Assembly (NCBI GenBank): GCA_036927565.1
Contig: JAYESD010000005.1
Coordinates: 94,466,301-94,530,300 of the forward strand
DNA: 64,000 nt
Reading direction: 5' to 3'
From: Tuctoria greenei
Taxonomy: Eukaryota > Streptophyta > Magnoliopsida > Poales > Poaceae
This document shows positions 1 to 9,798 of the stretch, one piece after another (position 1 is the first letter of the stretch; every line of letters begins with the position of its first letter). The position numbers were made by a program, and so were the translations under genes. The notes under the pieces were generated by a model. It searched no databases, was not told the DNA's origin, and saw only the letters and a program-made list of their open reading frames with translations.

Positions 1-156
1 TATTTGTGAACTTATGTTTTCCTTGATATATCTGTTCTCTTTTATTTGGTCATGTTAGGTCTCCTGAACCATAATAGGTCTTGAGCTTGGCACATTGAGT
101 ACAATAAATTAATGGACACTATCATTCTGAATTACTAACAACATTTGGCTAAATTA

Positions 157-505
157 GGATTTTGCTTCAGAAGAACCCATTTGGACTTGCAGATGACAAC
201 GAGCTGCATGTTGTTACAAGGCTTGGATGTGGAGCTGTGGCAGGAACTTTTGGCCAGACTGTTGCATACACTCTTGATGTTATCAGGAGAAGAATGCAGA
301 TGGTTTGCTGGAACCATGCAGATTCTATTGTTACTGGACAGGGAAAAGAGGCACTACAGTACAATGGTATGATTGATGCCTTCAGGAAAACTGTTTGTCA
401 TGAAGTTGTTGGCGCTCTGTACAAGGGTCTTGTGCCAATGTTTCGTCTCGACTTACAATGCCAAAACCATGGCTTGGTTGTGGCATTTACCCCTCCCCCA
501 GATAC
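157..505 (+). pseudogene. Duplicated exon of mitochondrial adenine-nucleotide carrier
   Basis: This is a partial extra copy of the carrier exon found intact-looking at 1179-1440. It encodes the last odd-numbered helix region of a mitochondrial carrier family protein, with the TRLGCGAVAG stretch and a degraded signature (AYTLDVIRRRMQ, where P of the PxD motif is T). Against the second copy it starts inside the exon, has lost 2 bases near 161-168, and diverges after VPMF. It lacks the splice acceptor and the first third of the exon, so it is a duplicate fragment and not a normal exon. The family moves ATP/ADP/AMP across the inner mitochondrial membrane; this copy is not expected to function. 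Confidence 0.8.
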
Positions 506-731
506 ACCATAATTTTATTCACATACTTCATTTGGTGATTACACATAGCTTAAAAGTATCTGCTCAAAGATGATTAAACATTCTCTATGATTTCACCATG
601 TTCAAGTTGTCTTCTGCTTTCCAAAATTATTCCTTACATGCATGACCTACAAATTAAATGATTGGATTTGATATTTGCTATCATAAGAAATTGATAAGCA
701 TTTCTGAATTAAACACTTCTGTGATGCTCAG

Positions 732-1508
732 AGGATGCTCAGCTTACTCCAGTTTTACACCTTGGAGCTGGAGCTTGTGATGATATCATAGCCATGTCTT
801 TTACTTACTCGATGGATATTGTCAGGAGTAGGATTACTGTTCAGGTACTGTACTGTTTTATTGCATTCAATGCGCGCTATCAACCTCTTTAACTGTCTTC
901 AAGCTGCTATAAGCCTTTGCTGTGTTTCATTTGCTATTTTCTTCTGTGAAATGAAATCACACCTGCAGGCAGACAAGTCTCCCTACCAGTACCGTGGCAT
1001 GTTACATGCACTTGGTACAATCTACCGTGAACAAGGCTTTTGTGCTTTGTACAGAGGGTGGCTTCCATCTGTAATTGGAGTTGTATGTTCCTTGTAGCTA
1101 TATATCTTAGTTATACTCTTGTGCCTTCGACCTTGCTGATGAGTACTTAACATTGTATGCTTTATTGTCTTTATGCAGGTTCCAAATGTTGGTCTCAATT
1201 TTTCTGTATACGAGTCCCTCAAGGATTGGCTACTCCAGAAAAACCCATTTGGACTTCCAGATGTCAACGAGCTGCATTTTGTTACAAGGCTTGGATGTGG
1301 AGCTGTGGCAGGAACTATTGGCCAGACTGTTGCATACCCTCTTGATGTTATCAGGAGAAGAATGCAGATGGTTGGCTGGAACCATGCAGATTCTATTGTT
1401 ACTGGACAGGGCAAAGAGGCACTACAGTACAATGGTATGTTGATGCATTCAGGAAAAGTGTTCGTCATGAAGTTGTTGGTGCTCTGTACAAGGGTCTTGT
1501 CCCAATGT
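732..1508 (+). pseudogene. Mitochondrial adenine nucleotide transporter (ADNT1-like), partial and broken
   Basis: Three exons of a mitochondrial carrier are readable with canonical sites: 732-844 (CAG acceptor, GTACTG donor), 969-1082 (GCAG acceptor, GTATGT donor) and 1179 onward (TGCAG acceptor). The product resembles plant ADNT1-type adenine nucleotide carriers: GAGAC region, then SPYQYRGMLHALG, the ALYRGWLPSVIG matrix segment, VGLNFSVYESLKDWLL, and the third signature AYPLDVIRRRMQ. The second signature is degraded (TYSMDIVRSR, with S for the expected P). One base is missing near 1437-1441, which shifts the frame in the last exon, and the final transmembrane helix is absent. No N-terminal half lies in the window. 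I call it a decaying or gene-fragment copy; the family assignment is secure and the exact orthologue is not. Confidence 0.8.
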
Positions 1509-1890
1509 TTAGCTTGGCAGGCTGTAAATCTGGAATATATAATATTATTCTTTTTTCTTCTTTAACTTGATGTGATCTACATTTATTTAGGTTTGCTCCA
1601 TACTGTCATAACTACATGCATTTATGCTTATGTCCTAATTTCAGTATTACTTTTCCCTGTGGTATTAACAGTGGAGCCACATTTAATAATCTCTTACGAG
1701 TTTATCATTTTTCGTGCTTTTGGCAACAATGTGAAGATTAGTTTTTTTCTTTACCCTGCTATGGTGTTAATGTTTTCTAAAAATGGCCGTGTAATGCATT
1801 CTTACACGCAAAACCAATTGAAACCTAAAAAACAGCATTCTTTCGAAGCGCAAGGCTTCGAGCTCCCCTGCGTCCGCCATGAGCGGTAGC
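1509..1890. other. AT-rich spacer
   Basis: I see no recognisable gene, repeat or element end here. It follows the broken last carrier exon and leads into a GC-richer stretch near 1840. Confidence 0.5.
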
Positions 1891-1894
1891 AACA

Positions 1895-2103
1895 GTGAGT
1901 AATATTACCACGAGATGCGCTTGTGTCTCAAGCAGCAACAACAGCAGTCTGAGCAGCACGGTCAGCCGCGACGACGACGTGATGTGTGAAGGCGGTGCGA
2001 TTGACGTCGGCGGGGTGTTCAAGCCGGACTTCGCCACACTGGCATCTGACGAACTTGTTTCTTGGATGATCAAGTCGATGTTCGGCCAGTTCCCGTCGCA
2101 AAG
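1895..2103 (+). other. GC-rich exon-like fragment, unknown protein
   Basis: An open reading frame of about 70 codons with Ser/Asn-rich start and a protein-like stretch (GGVFKPDFATLASDELVSW) stands out in base composition from the AT-rich flanks. I do not recognise the family. It is cut by the short inverted-repeat element at 2103-2138, and no splice donor is evident. It could be a first exon of a lost gene or a gene fragment. Confidence 0.3.
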
Positions 2104-2138
2104 TACTCCCTCCTTCCTTAGATACGGATCGAGGGAGT
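2103..2138. repeat. Minimal Stowaway-like inverted repeat
   Basis: TACTCCCTC at the left end is matched by GAGGGAGTA at the right end, so a hairpin of about 36 bp lies between TA dinucleotides. CTCCCTCC is the typical terminus of grass Stowaway MITEs, which are normally far longer; this looks like an internally deleted relic. Confidence 0.45.
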
Positions 2139-2140
2139 AG

Positions 2141-3946
2141 ATAACAGTTAGTTTGAGCTCCTTAGTACCATCTTGGTTCATGGATCAAATAGCTAGTTCA
2201 CGTTGATGAGGCACTGTTTGCATCTCCTCCTTTGCATGCCTGACTGATTCCTTCACAATATGATAGTTAGGTCTACTGCTAATTGGTGCCTGCGGTACAG
2301 ATTACACACTCTGTGAAGCCTGTTTTATCTGTGCTACGTACGGCCCTAGTAGCAATTCTCAGTTGATAAGCAAGACGCTGTACTCTTTAGCGCCGTCCTG
2401 CCTAATGCTGTACGTCGTCGGAGAAGAAACAAGTGTCATGTACTCATGTCCGGTGTACCGTGTACGTGTGTGTGCTGTGCTGTGTGCGGTCGTCCAGGAA
2501 GATGATTCCGCCACCGAATGCAAAGCTTTGATATCACGGGGCCCAGTACCAGCTATGCAAAATTGCATGATAATTTCGGGCGCATACCTTAACACGACAG
2601 CGAAGTTTAAACCAATAGCTTTGCAAACCAAAAGAGGGATAAAGATATTACCAAGAGTGTTTAGAATTTCTATTATAAAAGTGATCCTTTAGCTGTCTTA
2701 TGAACAATGAATCTACAGCTGTATAAAATCCAATATAAAATCAACCGAAAGAATGGTGAAAAGTGGTGCTACAGAACAGCAAACACATCTATTTTAGCTC
2801 TATCCGTCAATTCAAATAAGTTGCATTACATCATCTCTATACAATTGCAGAAAGGATAAGGAAATATCGGTTGACGGTTTTGAGTCAAAACTGTTGTCCA
2901 TGTAACACCTTCCAAACCTGTCATGCAATTCTGATAAGCCAAAACAGCTGCAATGATCAAATCAACCTTGCACTTTGTCGCCCAATAAATAATCTTCTCT
3001 TTCAGATGCATTGATGTTTACCATCATTTCTGTTGCAGGACAAGTATATGCAACAACTAAGGAACAGATGAACATTCCCGCATGTACGTCTTAACCTGCA
3101 TCATCTCTACCTGCATTGAGAACCAAAATACATCCTGAGTGCTGACAATTTTTATGCTGCTACATGTTTTGAATAAGAAAATATAAATTAAATTATGCAT
3201 ACTAGCCAAAACTGTTCATGTAGCCATAATAGTAATGCTGGAATCAAGTGCCACGTTCAATAGTAAGCTCCTGTAGGAACTACAACAAAGAAAGCACAAA
3301 CTCCTATACAAATAGACACCATAGAGAACATGACTTCAGGTGCCTCCAAATACAAATGAGGTCCAATATTTTTGAACTCATGTCAGTGTAAGGTGAAGCT
3401 GTCATGGGCTAGGTTTGGTTTCACCTAGAAATGTATGGTCCTGAGACTAGGCAGCATGTCCTGCCTGCAAAAGGAAGAAAGACCACAGCGGCAGGGGTGG
3501 AGACTGCAGTAGTGCTAGCTGGATTGGTATATGTATTTCCAAAAGCAAAGGATTATTATAGCAAAACCAATCTAATCCCAAGTGAAGAATTGGGTCAAAT
3601 CCAAATTTTAAAAGAAATAACTTATAACCAAAAGTTAAGGAAATAAGAAGGCTTGTCACCCCATATTATATATAGAAGGTGTGCTAACGAGGACAAAGTG
3701 CTGACATGATTAAAACGCCAAACAGATAGTGAAGAATTGTTGGCTCAGAATTGTAACAACTTGCGGACAGAGGTACAGGGGACTGATACTAGATAGTTTG
3801 GTCTTTTGTTTCGTTAAATAATGGAAGCCCATTGCCACTTAAATAGGTAACTCATCACCCCGACAAACACATGTAATTTCATCTCTGAGAAATTGAATCA
3901 AAATACACTAAATACGGTCAAATATAGAAGAAGTAGCTGAACTCTA
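2141..3946. other. Spacer without recognised genes
   Basis: Short open frames (for example 2363-2692 and 3431-3646) show no protein family motif, no codon-like composition and no splice structure. I see no transposon termini. Confidence 0.5.
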
Positions 3947-3949
3947 TTA

Positions 3950-4283
3950 GGTCCCGTTTTCTGTTTGTCTAGAGGGATGGGACAATTCCTATTTCTTGTT
4001 TGTTTTGTGGGATGGTGTGGGACGGAATGGTCCTGTCTCTTGTTTGAATGAAAGGATGAGACAGAGACATGTGAGTATGAGTACTTCTGGAAGGCCGCGC
4101 ACCTGTCTCCACGGAGGTGGGACGGATCCGTCCTCATGTTTTCAGTGGGATGGTTTCATCCCGCATCTGGGTGGAATATTCTCTTTTGAGGGATGACTCC
4201 ATCCCACATGTCTCCAAACCAAACAACAGAAAAGTGAGATCGTCCCGTCCCGTCCCACTATATCCCTCGAACCAAACACACCC
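3950..4283. mobile_element. Tourist-like (PIF/Harbinger) MITE
   Basis: A 334-bp non-coding element with imperfect terminal inverted repeats. The left end reads GGTCCCGTTTTCTGTTTG; the right end is the complement of GGGTGTGTTTGGTTCGAGGG. TTA trinucleotides flank it directly (3947-3949 and 4284-4286), the target duplication of PIF/Harbinger elements. The interior repeats GGGATGG/GGGACGG-type words. No open frame is expected. Confidence 0.75.
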
Positions 4284-4286
4284 TTA

Positions 4287-4638
4287 ATAAATGCTTAACC
4301 CATGCTACTGGAATTGAAGTGACTGAAGAATACTACCTAAACCATGCTACAGCAATTTCTGAAATTGATGGATGGATAGACAAATGAATCCATCTTTCAA
4401 TTCACTGTCACTGTGTTTAACATCAAAATGCTGCAGAATGTCATTTGTCAGTACCACTGAGAATGTTCGTGAACCGTCCATACCTAAGGGGAAGGATAAA
4501 TGGTGAAACCAAGTTTAGACTTCTTGCTGTAATCAACGGAGAGACACTTCACCCAAAATACTAGAAGGACAGCCCTTCATCAGCGATTGAGGATTAGGTT
4601 CAGCTGAAGTACCAACTATGCAGGAGGCTCGAACTCAC
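4287..4638. other. Spacer / possible intron of the minus-strand exon
   Basis: Lies downstream (on the minus strand) of the splice donor at 4638. A minus-strand open stretch at 4344-4481 follows an AG, but its phase does not join the upstream exon without a stop, so I cannot support a second exon. Confidence 0.35.
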
Positions 4639-4848
4639 CTGAGTCGCAGGCGGCAGGGGCGGGTGCGCCGGATGATGGGTCCCCGTAGTCATCTGCCTGG
4701 GTGGCGGCTGGGGCGCCGGCGGCGGGGGCGCAAGCTGCTGGGGCGCTGGGGGATGGGATGTAGGCGGCGGGGCGCCAGTGGCGGTGGCGTCTGCGGCTGT
4801 GGCGTCGCCGACGGGGGTTCCGGAGGCTAGAGCGCCGTATTCGTCCAT
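4639..4848 (-). CDS. First exon of an unknown Pro/Ala-rich protein
   Basis: On the minus strand an ATG at 4848 opens 70 codons, starting MDEYGALASGTPVGDA and becoming very Pro/Ala/His/Gln rich. The exon ends exactly at CAG followed by GTGAGT (4638 downward), a strong splice donor in phase 0. The GC-rich start, the donor and the absence of stops make a real first exon likely. I cannot find the following exons toward lower coordinates, and the family is not recognisable from a low-complexity N-terminus. The 5' LTR of the Tat-1 element begins only 57 bp upstream of the ATG, so the native promoter is displaced or the LTR now supplies it. The gene may be truncated. Confidence 0.5.
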
Positions 4849-4904
4849 GGCGGTCGGCGTCGTACACGAAGTTGCGTCCTTCGATACACTCTGCGATTGA
4901 CAGC

Positions 4905-5744
4905 TGCCGGCACTCTGCCTACCGGGGGTACCTCATGATACCGCAAGAAACACTAAGGAGTTCCACTTGTCTGAGTTGAAGACCTCCGAAGGCTGCATGT
5001 GTTACACAACACTGGACCTGCATCCCTCGTTTGGTTAGCTCCGGCATTGCCACGTGTAACCAAGGCTGGACCTAACCCCCTTTATAGGGAAGCTCCGGTC
5101 TTGCCACGTGTCCAGTGACCCCTGGCCTAACCCCCAGTAGAGGGAAGCTCCAGTGCTGCCACGTATATAGTGGCTCCGGACCTGCCTCCCCATGATGGGA
5201 AGCTTCGGGGCCGTCATGTGTCGAGCCTCCAGACCTGAGATAGCAACGAAGGGACTCGCATATCTCCAACGGTGCAGACATTCAAGGGACAGTTAAAGCT
5301 ACAGTTACAAGACCTGATTACGTGTCATTAATGTCATATTAATGACACACGATTAGAGGATCCTTAATACCGGTAATGCCGCCATTAAGGCGCGTTATGA
5401 TATTTTTAATTACGCTTAATATTCACAAATTGTGTATTAGCCATTTAACTACGCCAGGGCCACCTGTTGGGCTAGGCCGACAATGTAACGACTAGTCTTT
5501 AGACTATAAAAGGGTTGCGTCGTACGATACAGAGAGAACTAAGCTCACATGCTCACAAGCGCCATACACTCATACATACAACACATCCCGTGGAGTAGGG
5601 TGCTACGCTCAGGCGGCCCGAACCAAGTAAAATTCCTCGTGTCACTGTCTTGTTCATAATCTCACGCGCGCCCCAACCAATCAAGAACCTCCGCGGGCTA
5701 CGATCTAGTAGTACCGGGGGAAGTGTCGATCACACACTTCGACA
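4905..5744 (+). repeat. Tat-1 5' LTR
   Basis: An LTR of 840 bp beginning TGCCGGCAC and ending TTCGACA, aligned to the 3' LTR at 17753-18635. Its U3 holds tandem modules of about 60-65 bp, each pairing a CCGG..CC/GG..CCGG hairpin-like stretch with an ACGT element; perfect CACGTG G-boxes lie at 5051-5056 and 5105-5110. A TATAAAAG box is near 5505. The LTR drives the gag-pol transcript and possibly the neighbouring minus-strand exon region. Confidence 0.85.
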
Positions 5745-5763
5745 TTGGCGCGCCAGGTAGGGG
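5745..5763 (+). other. Tat-1 primer binding site
   Basis: TTGGCGCGCCAGGTAGGGG begins immediately after the 5' LTR. The same 19 bases follow the 5' LTR of Tat-2 on the minus strand, which supports a functional role in tRNA priming. I do not assign the tRNA. Confidence 0.7.
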
Positions 5764-5784
5764 TTGCGGCCTTGAGATTTCAAG

Positions 5785-7424
5785 ATGGTGAACTCCGCCG
5801 CAGGATCATCCAACGACAATGCTGTGCAACCTGCTAGATGGAATCCCTCCAATGTGCAATAGCTAACGGGTGTTGTTGTTCCGGTGGGCCTCGTACCACC
5901 ACCACCACCATCTGCTCTAGCTAACAATGTCGGGCAGCAGGATGGGGTCATGGCATCGGTCACTGCATCGACGCACAACAACTCTGAAAATGTGCTAATT
6001 GTTGCACGTACCCTTCTCCAACATCCACTGCCGCCAGGAGCACCTCAAATGCGATGGAGCAGTGGCATGATGATGTGAAACATCTGGTTGTAGCCATAGC
6101 CGATAGCCTCAGCAACCAAGGTCCTCCTTCAGGGCAGGCACCATCTCAGCGTTGGATCTTGTTTGGAAGACTTGGTCCACAGCACCAGAGATGTTATGTG
6201 TCTCAGCACATGATGTTGCTGCCCTATGGGGCGCGTCACACTCACACCGCATCAAGGCTCTCGACACATGATTTGTGGTCGGAGCTTGACCACCGCTACA
6301 CACAGCAGGACGACCGTGTCCACATCGAGCATGCTCGCGAAAGGCAAGGGGCTCAGGAAAACCCTCCTCCTTTGGGAGTAGGGGGCGACTACTCAGCCCT
6401 AGCCATGCACCTGCACATGGTTCGTTGGCCTCAGAAGTTTCAGCCTCATCTGCCAGAAAAATTCGATGGGTCTATCAACCCCGTCGAGTTTCTCCAGATA
6501 CTGCCATTCTCGCGGCGGGTGGCAATGAGGATGTGATGGCCAATTACATTCCTGTGGCTCTAACTGGGACAGCTAGGTCCTGGTTCATGAGTCTACCGTC
6601 TGGCTCCATCAATAGTTGGGTGGAGCTATGCAATCGGTTCATCGCCAACTTCGGGAGTTCTTACACCCGACCCAGCACAGAACTAGATCTTTTTGCTATA
6701 CAGCAAAAGTCGGGAGAATCACTGCGATCCTTCATCCAATGATTTTCTCAGATATGAAACACCATCCCTTCTATCTCCAACGTTTCTGCACCATCCCTTC
6801 TATCTCCAACGTTTCTGTCATTGTGGCATTCAGACAGGGTGTCAGAGACAAGAAGATGCTGACAAGTGCGCCCGAGCTGCAGAGGGTCGGGAAATGCATT
6901 CCAAGCCAGCTCCCGGAGACTAACAAAAAGTCCTCTAAAGCTGAAGCCACTACCTCCGGTAGTGGAAAGAAGAAGAAAAAGTCCAACAACAAGAAGAAGT
7001 CGTCGGCCGCCACACCTACTGCTGTGTCAGCTACACCTCTGGGTGGCCGCGGGCCACGCCCAGAAAAGTGACCTCGACCTTCGTCAGAAGACGGCGACGA
7101 TCCGAAGATGTGGTTTCCTATCCACAAAATAGACAAACACAGTTTGGAAGATTGTCAGGAGGTCCAAAATCTTGTCAGCACTATAACAAGCGCTGGGAAG
7201 AAGCCCCTTTTCGCCAACAGGAAGGAAAACAAAAGGTCGACGAAGCTCCGGATGATACTGAGCTAGGCTTCCAGGACCCCAAGAAGGTCTTGAAGGCTGT
7301 GTACAACACAGTCGACGATGATTTTGACGTCTTCGACAACGAGCGTCGGAAGACCCTCAACACCATATATGGAGGGTCCTGGGATATCACTTCTCGCCGC
7401 GTCCTCAAGACTATGCGGGGATAG
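5785..7424 (+). pseudogene. Tat-1 gag, degenerate
   Basis: The gag frame starts at the ATG at 5785 and meets a stop near 5859; later segments continue in several frames (6054-6536, 6425-6742, 6866-7071, 7068-7424). The Retrotrans_gag core is clear at 6435-6740: LPEKFDGSINPVEFLQI, then GTARSWFMSLPSGSI and WVELCNRFIANFGSS. A 29-bp tandem duplication (6760-6788 repeated at 6789-6817) shifts the frame inside the core. The C-terminal part is Lys/Ser-rich (near 6930-7010), followed by a segment with RRKTLNTIYGGSWD that normally links gag to protease in Tat elements. Gag forms the virus-like particle in the cytoplasm; this copy cannot make it intact. Confidence 0.75.
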
Positions 7425-7472
7425 ATGGCTGCCGCAACTCCTACCTCCAAGGCATAACCATATCGGAAGTGG

Positions 7473-8150
7473 ATGGACACTCCCATCACTTTTGATGCTA
7501 CAGACTGCCCCAGGAACATGATAGGAGCTGGCAAGCTTCCATTGATGGTGTCTCCAACCATCAACAACGTCCAGCTCTACCATGTATTGGTAGATGGAGG
7601 GGCGGTGCTCAACCTCCTAAGCTATGAAGCGTTCGTGAAGATCCAGCTCCGACTCTCGGACCTTCGCCCCTCACGTCCATTCTCCGGGGTAAGTCCGGGG
7701 GCCATCAGACCTCTCAGATCCATTACACTCCCAGTGACCTTCGGGACTCGAGAGAACTACGAGACCGAGAAGCTGATCTTTGACGTCGTGCACATCAGCT
7801 TGCCCTTCAACACCATCTTAGGCAGGCCTGCCCTGTATAGGTTCATGGCCGCAGCTCACTACGGCTATTTGGTGTTGAAGATGCCGACACCTTCAGGCGT
7901 TCTCTGGATCTGTGGAGATCGCACTGCGGGAGTCACTGTGCAAGAAGAACTCCATGCGCTTGCAAAGGCGCAGGAGGAAGCATCCGGCAAGGATCTAGCT
8001 ACTCAACCTCCGAGCACTCGTCGCCGAGGCCCAACCTCTGCACCACACGTGCAGCAAAGCAACGACATCGACGTTCCCGTCAAAGTCATCAAAATTGGTT
8101 CCAATGCTGTCCAGACTACACGTATATCGGGAGGTCTGAAGAACAAATAG
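7473..8150 (+). CDS. Tat-1 aspartic protease domain
   Basis: An open stretch of 225 codons containing a retropepsin-like fold. The motif HVLVDGGAVLNLLSY carries the catalytic Asp in DGG, where DG(G/S)(S/A) is usual for the family, and a distal FNTILGRPAL is the second conserved block (ILGRP). The frame opens within the polyprotein, so the ATG at 7473 is only the first Met and not a real start. It would cleave Gag-Pol. It is open throughout, but upstream and downstream segments are frameshifted, so the polyprotein is not produced. Confidence 0.75.
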   Translation: MDTPITFDATDCPRNMIGAGKLPLMVSPTINNVQLYHVLVDGGAVLNLLSYEAFVKIQLRLSDLRPSRPFSGVSPGAIRPLRSITLPVTFGTRENYETEKLIFDVVHISLPFNTILGRPALYRFMAAAHYGYLVLKMPTPSGVLWICGDRTAGVTVQEELHALAKAQEEASGKDLATQPPSTRRRGPTSAPHVQQSNDIDVPVKVIKIGSNAVQTTRISGGLKNK

Positions 8151-8156
8151 GAACTC

Positions 8157-9180
8157 ATGCTCACCACTTTCCTCCAGGCGAATGTTGACGTGTTTGACTA
8201 GCAACCGTCACAAATGCCTGGGATCCCCAGGGAGGTGATTGAGCACAGCCTAAAGATTTATCCCGACGCACGACCAGTACACCAGAAGCACCGGAAGCAT
8301 CAGTCGAGCGGCAAAACTTCATCCGACAAGAAATCAATAAGCTGCTCGAAGCTGGTTTCATCTGGGAGGTTCATCATCCAAGATGGCTGGCGAACCCAGT
8401 TGTTGTACCCAAGGCCGGCGGGAAGCTTTGGATGTATATCGACTACACCACCTTGAATAAGGCATGTCCAAAAGATACATTTCCACTACCTAGAATAGAT
8501 CAGATAGTGAAATCCACCTCCGGGTGAGCTATTGTGTTTCCTAGATGCATATTCTGGTTACCATCAGATCCAAATGTCTAGGGAAGATGAAGAGCACACT
8601 GCCTTCATAACAGTAGATAGATTGTATTGTTATACTGCCATGCCTTTTGGTCTTAAAAACGCTGCTTCAACCTTTTGTGCGAGCTATGCACAAAACATTT
8701 GGAGAGCTCATCAGGGACTTGGTGGAGGTTTACGTCGATGACATCATCATGAAGGTGAAGAACAAGGAGTCACTCCTTGACAACATGCAAGCCGACAAGC
8801 TGCGCATCGCGCGCACTAAGCTAAACTCGGATAAATGTGTCTTCGGAGTTAGCTCCGGGAAGCTCCTTGGATTTTTGGTGACTCACCGAGGAATTGAGGC
8901 AAACCCGGCAAAGATCAAGGCCATTGAAGACATGCGGCCCCCAGCCCGCATCAAGGATGTCCAGAAGCTAACTGGATGTCTAGCTGCGCTCATCTGGTTC
9001 GTTTCAAGACTGGCAGAGCGGGCGCTACCCTTATTCAAACTCTTGAGGAAGTCCGGGCCATTCCATTTGTCCGAAGAAGCAGAAAAGGCATTCCAAGAGC
9101 TCAAGCAGCTCCTCACCACACTACCAATCCTGGTAGCTCCGAACCCTGGTGAGCCTCTACTTCTTTACATTTCTACAATA
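8157..9180 (+). pseudogene. Tat-1 reverse transcriptase, frameshifted
   Basis: RT segments are spread over frames: IPREVIEHSLKIYPDARPV near 8223, CFLDAYSGYHQIQM near 8535, TAMPFGLKNAASTF near 8635-8680, and the YVDD active site at 8731-8742 followed by KNKESLLDNMQ. The connection domain continues with FLVTHRGIEANPAKIKAI and LAERALPLFKLL. Frameshifts fall between 8280 and 8530 and again near 8690. The palm Asp residues are present, but the domain is not translatable as one piece. Confidence 0.8.
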
Positions 9181-9234
9181 CGGAGGTTGTCAGCATGGTC
9201 CTGGTCGCGGAAAGACCGGAGCCATCTACAGTTC

Positions 9235-9540
9235 AGGAGCCCAGACCCCTCTGGGAGGGTTCGGAGCTACCTGAAGGCGAGTTTGGATCCCAGCTCCCAG
9301 GCACGGATCTTCTAGGCCAAATGCTAGATGATCAACCTCTCTCATCTGAGGAAGTTCACATGGCTGATCAAGAACATCCGGACCCCTCTGGGAGAGTCCG
9401 GGTTGAACAAAAAGAAGTTCCAGACCCCTCTGGGTGGGTTCGGGAAGCTCAACAAGAAGGTTCGGATCCCTCCGGGGGGTCCGGATTGATGAAGAAGAAG
9501 CTCTAGGTCCCTTCGGCAGGGTTCGGACTGTCCAACGACC
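9235..9540 (+). repeat. Palindromic CCGGACCCCTC-type module block inside pol
   Basis: Between RT and RNase H lie about five modules of 35-60 bp built on (T)CCGGACCCCTC..GGGAGGGTCCGG-like palindromes, at about 9238, 9378, 9418, 9462 and 9508. The same module with the same left flank (AGAACATCCGGACCCCTC) recurs at 11801-11831. In translation it inserts repetitive residues between domains. Confidence 0.7.
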
Positions 9541-9798
9541 AGTATAATTCATCAGTGAAGTACTTCACAACGCCAAGACTCGATATATTGAGGTGCATAA
9601 GCTGCTTTACGCAGTCCTTATTGCCTCAAGGAAGCTACGTCACTACTTCCAAGCCCACAAGATATCAGTGGTAACATCCTATCCACTATGCGCTATACTG
9701 CATAACCCCAATTCTAGTGGGAACATTGCAAATGGGCAAATGAGCTAGCAGAATTCGGTCTCGAATTCCTGCCTCGACAAGCTATCAAGAGTCAAGCA
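9541..9798 (+). pseudogene. Tat-1 RNase H (retroviral-type position), degraded
   Basis: This region sits where the Ty3/gypsy RNase H normally follows RT and ends in LADFVAEWT-type sequence (near 9799). It is too broken in all frames to show catalytic residues. The assignment rests on position and on the tail motif. Confidence 0.45.

Noticed and set aside
2363..2692. Plus-strand frame of 109 codons
   Set aside because: No motif, no splice sites, and an equally long frame on the opposite strand.
4344..4481. Possible second exon on the minus strand (MDGSRTFSVVLTND...)
   Set aside because: An AG precedes it but the phase from the first exon leads to a stop, and no family is recognised.
4616..4867. 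Arg-rich minus-strand frame overlapping the MDEYGAL exon
   Set aside because: It shares the donor but is in another phase; composition (Arg/Ala runs) fits a shadow of a GC-rich exon.
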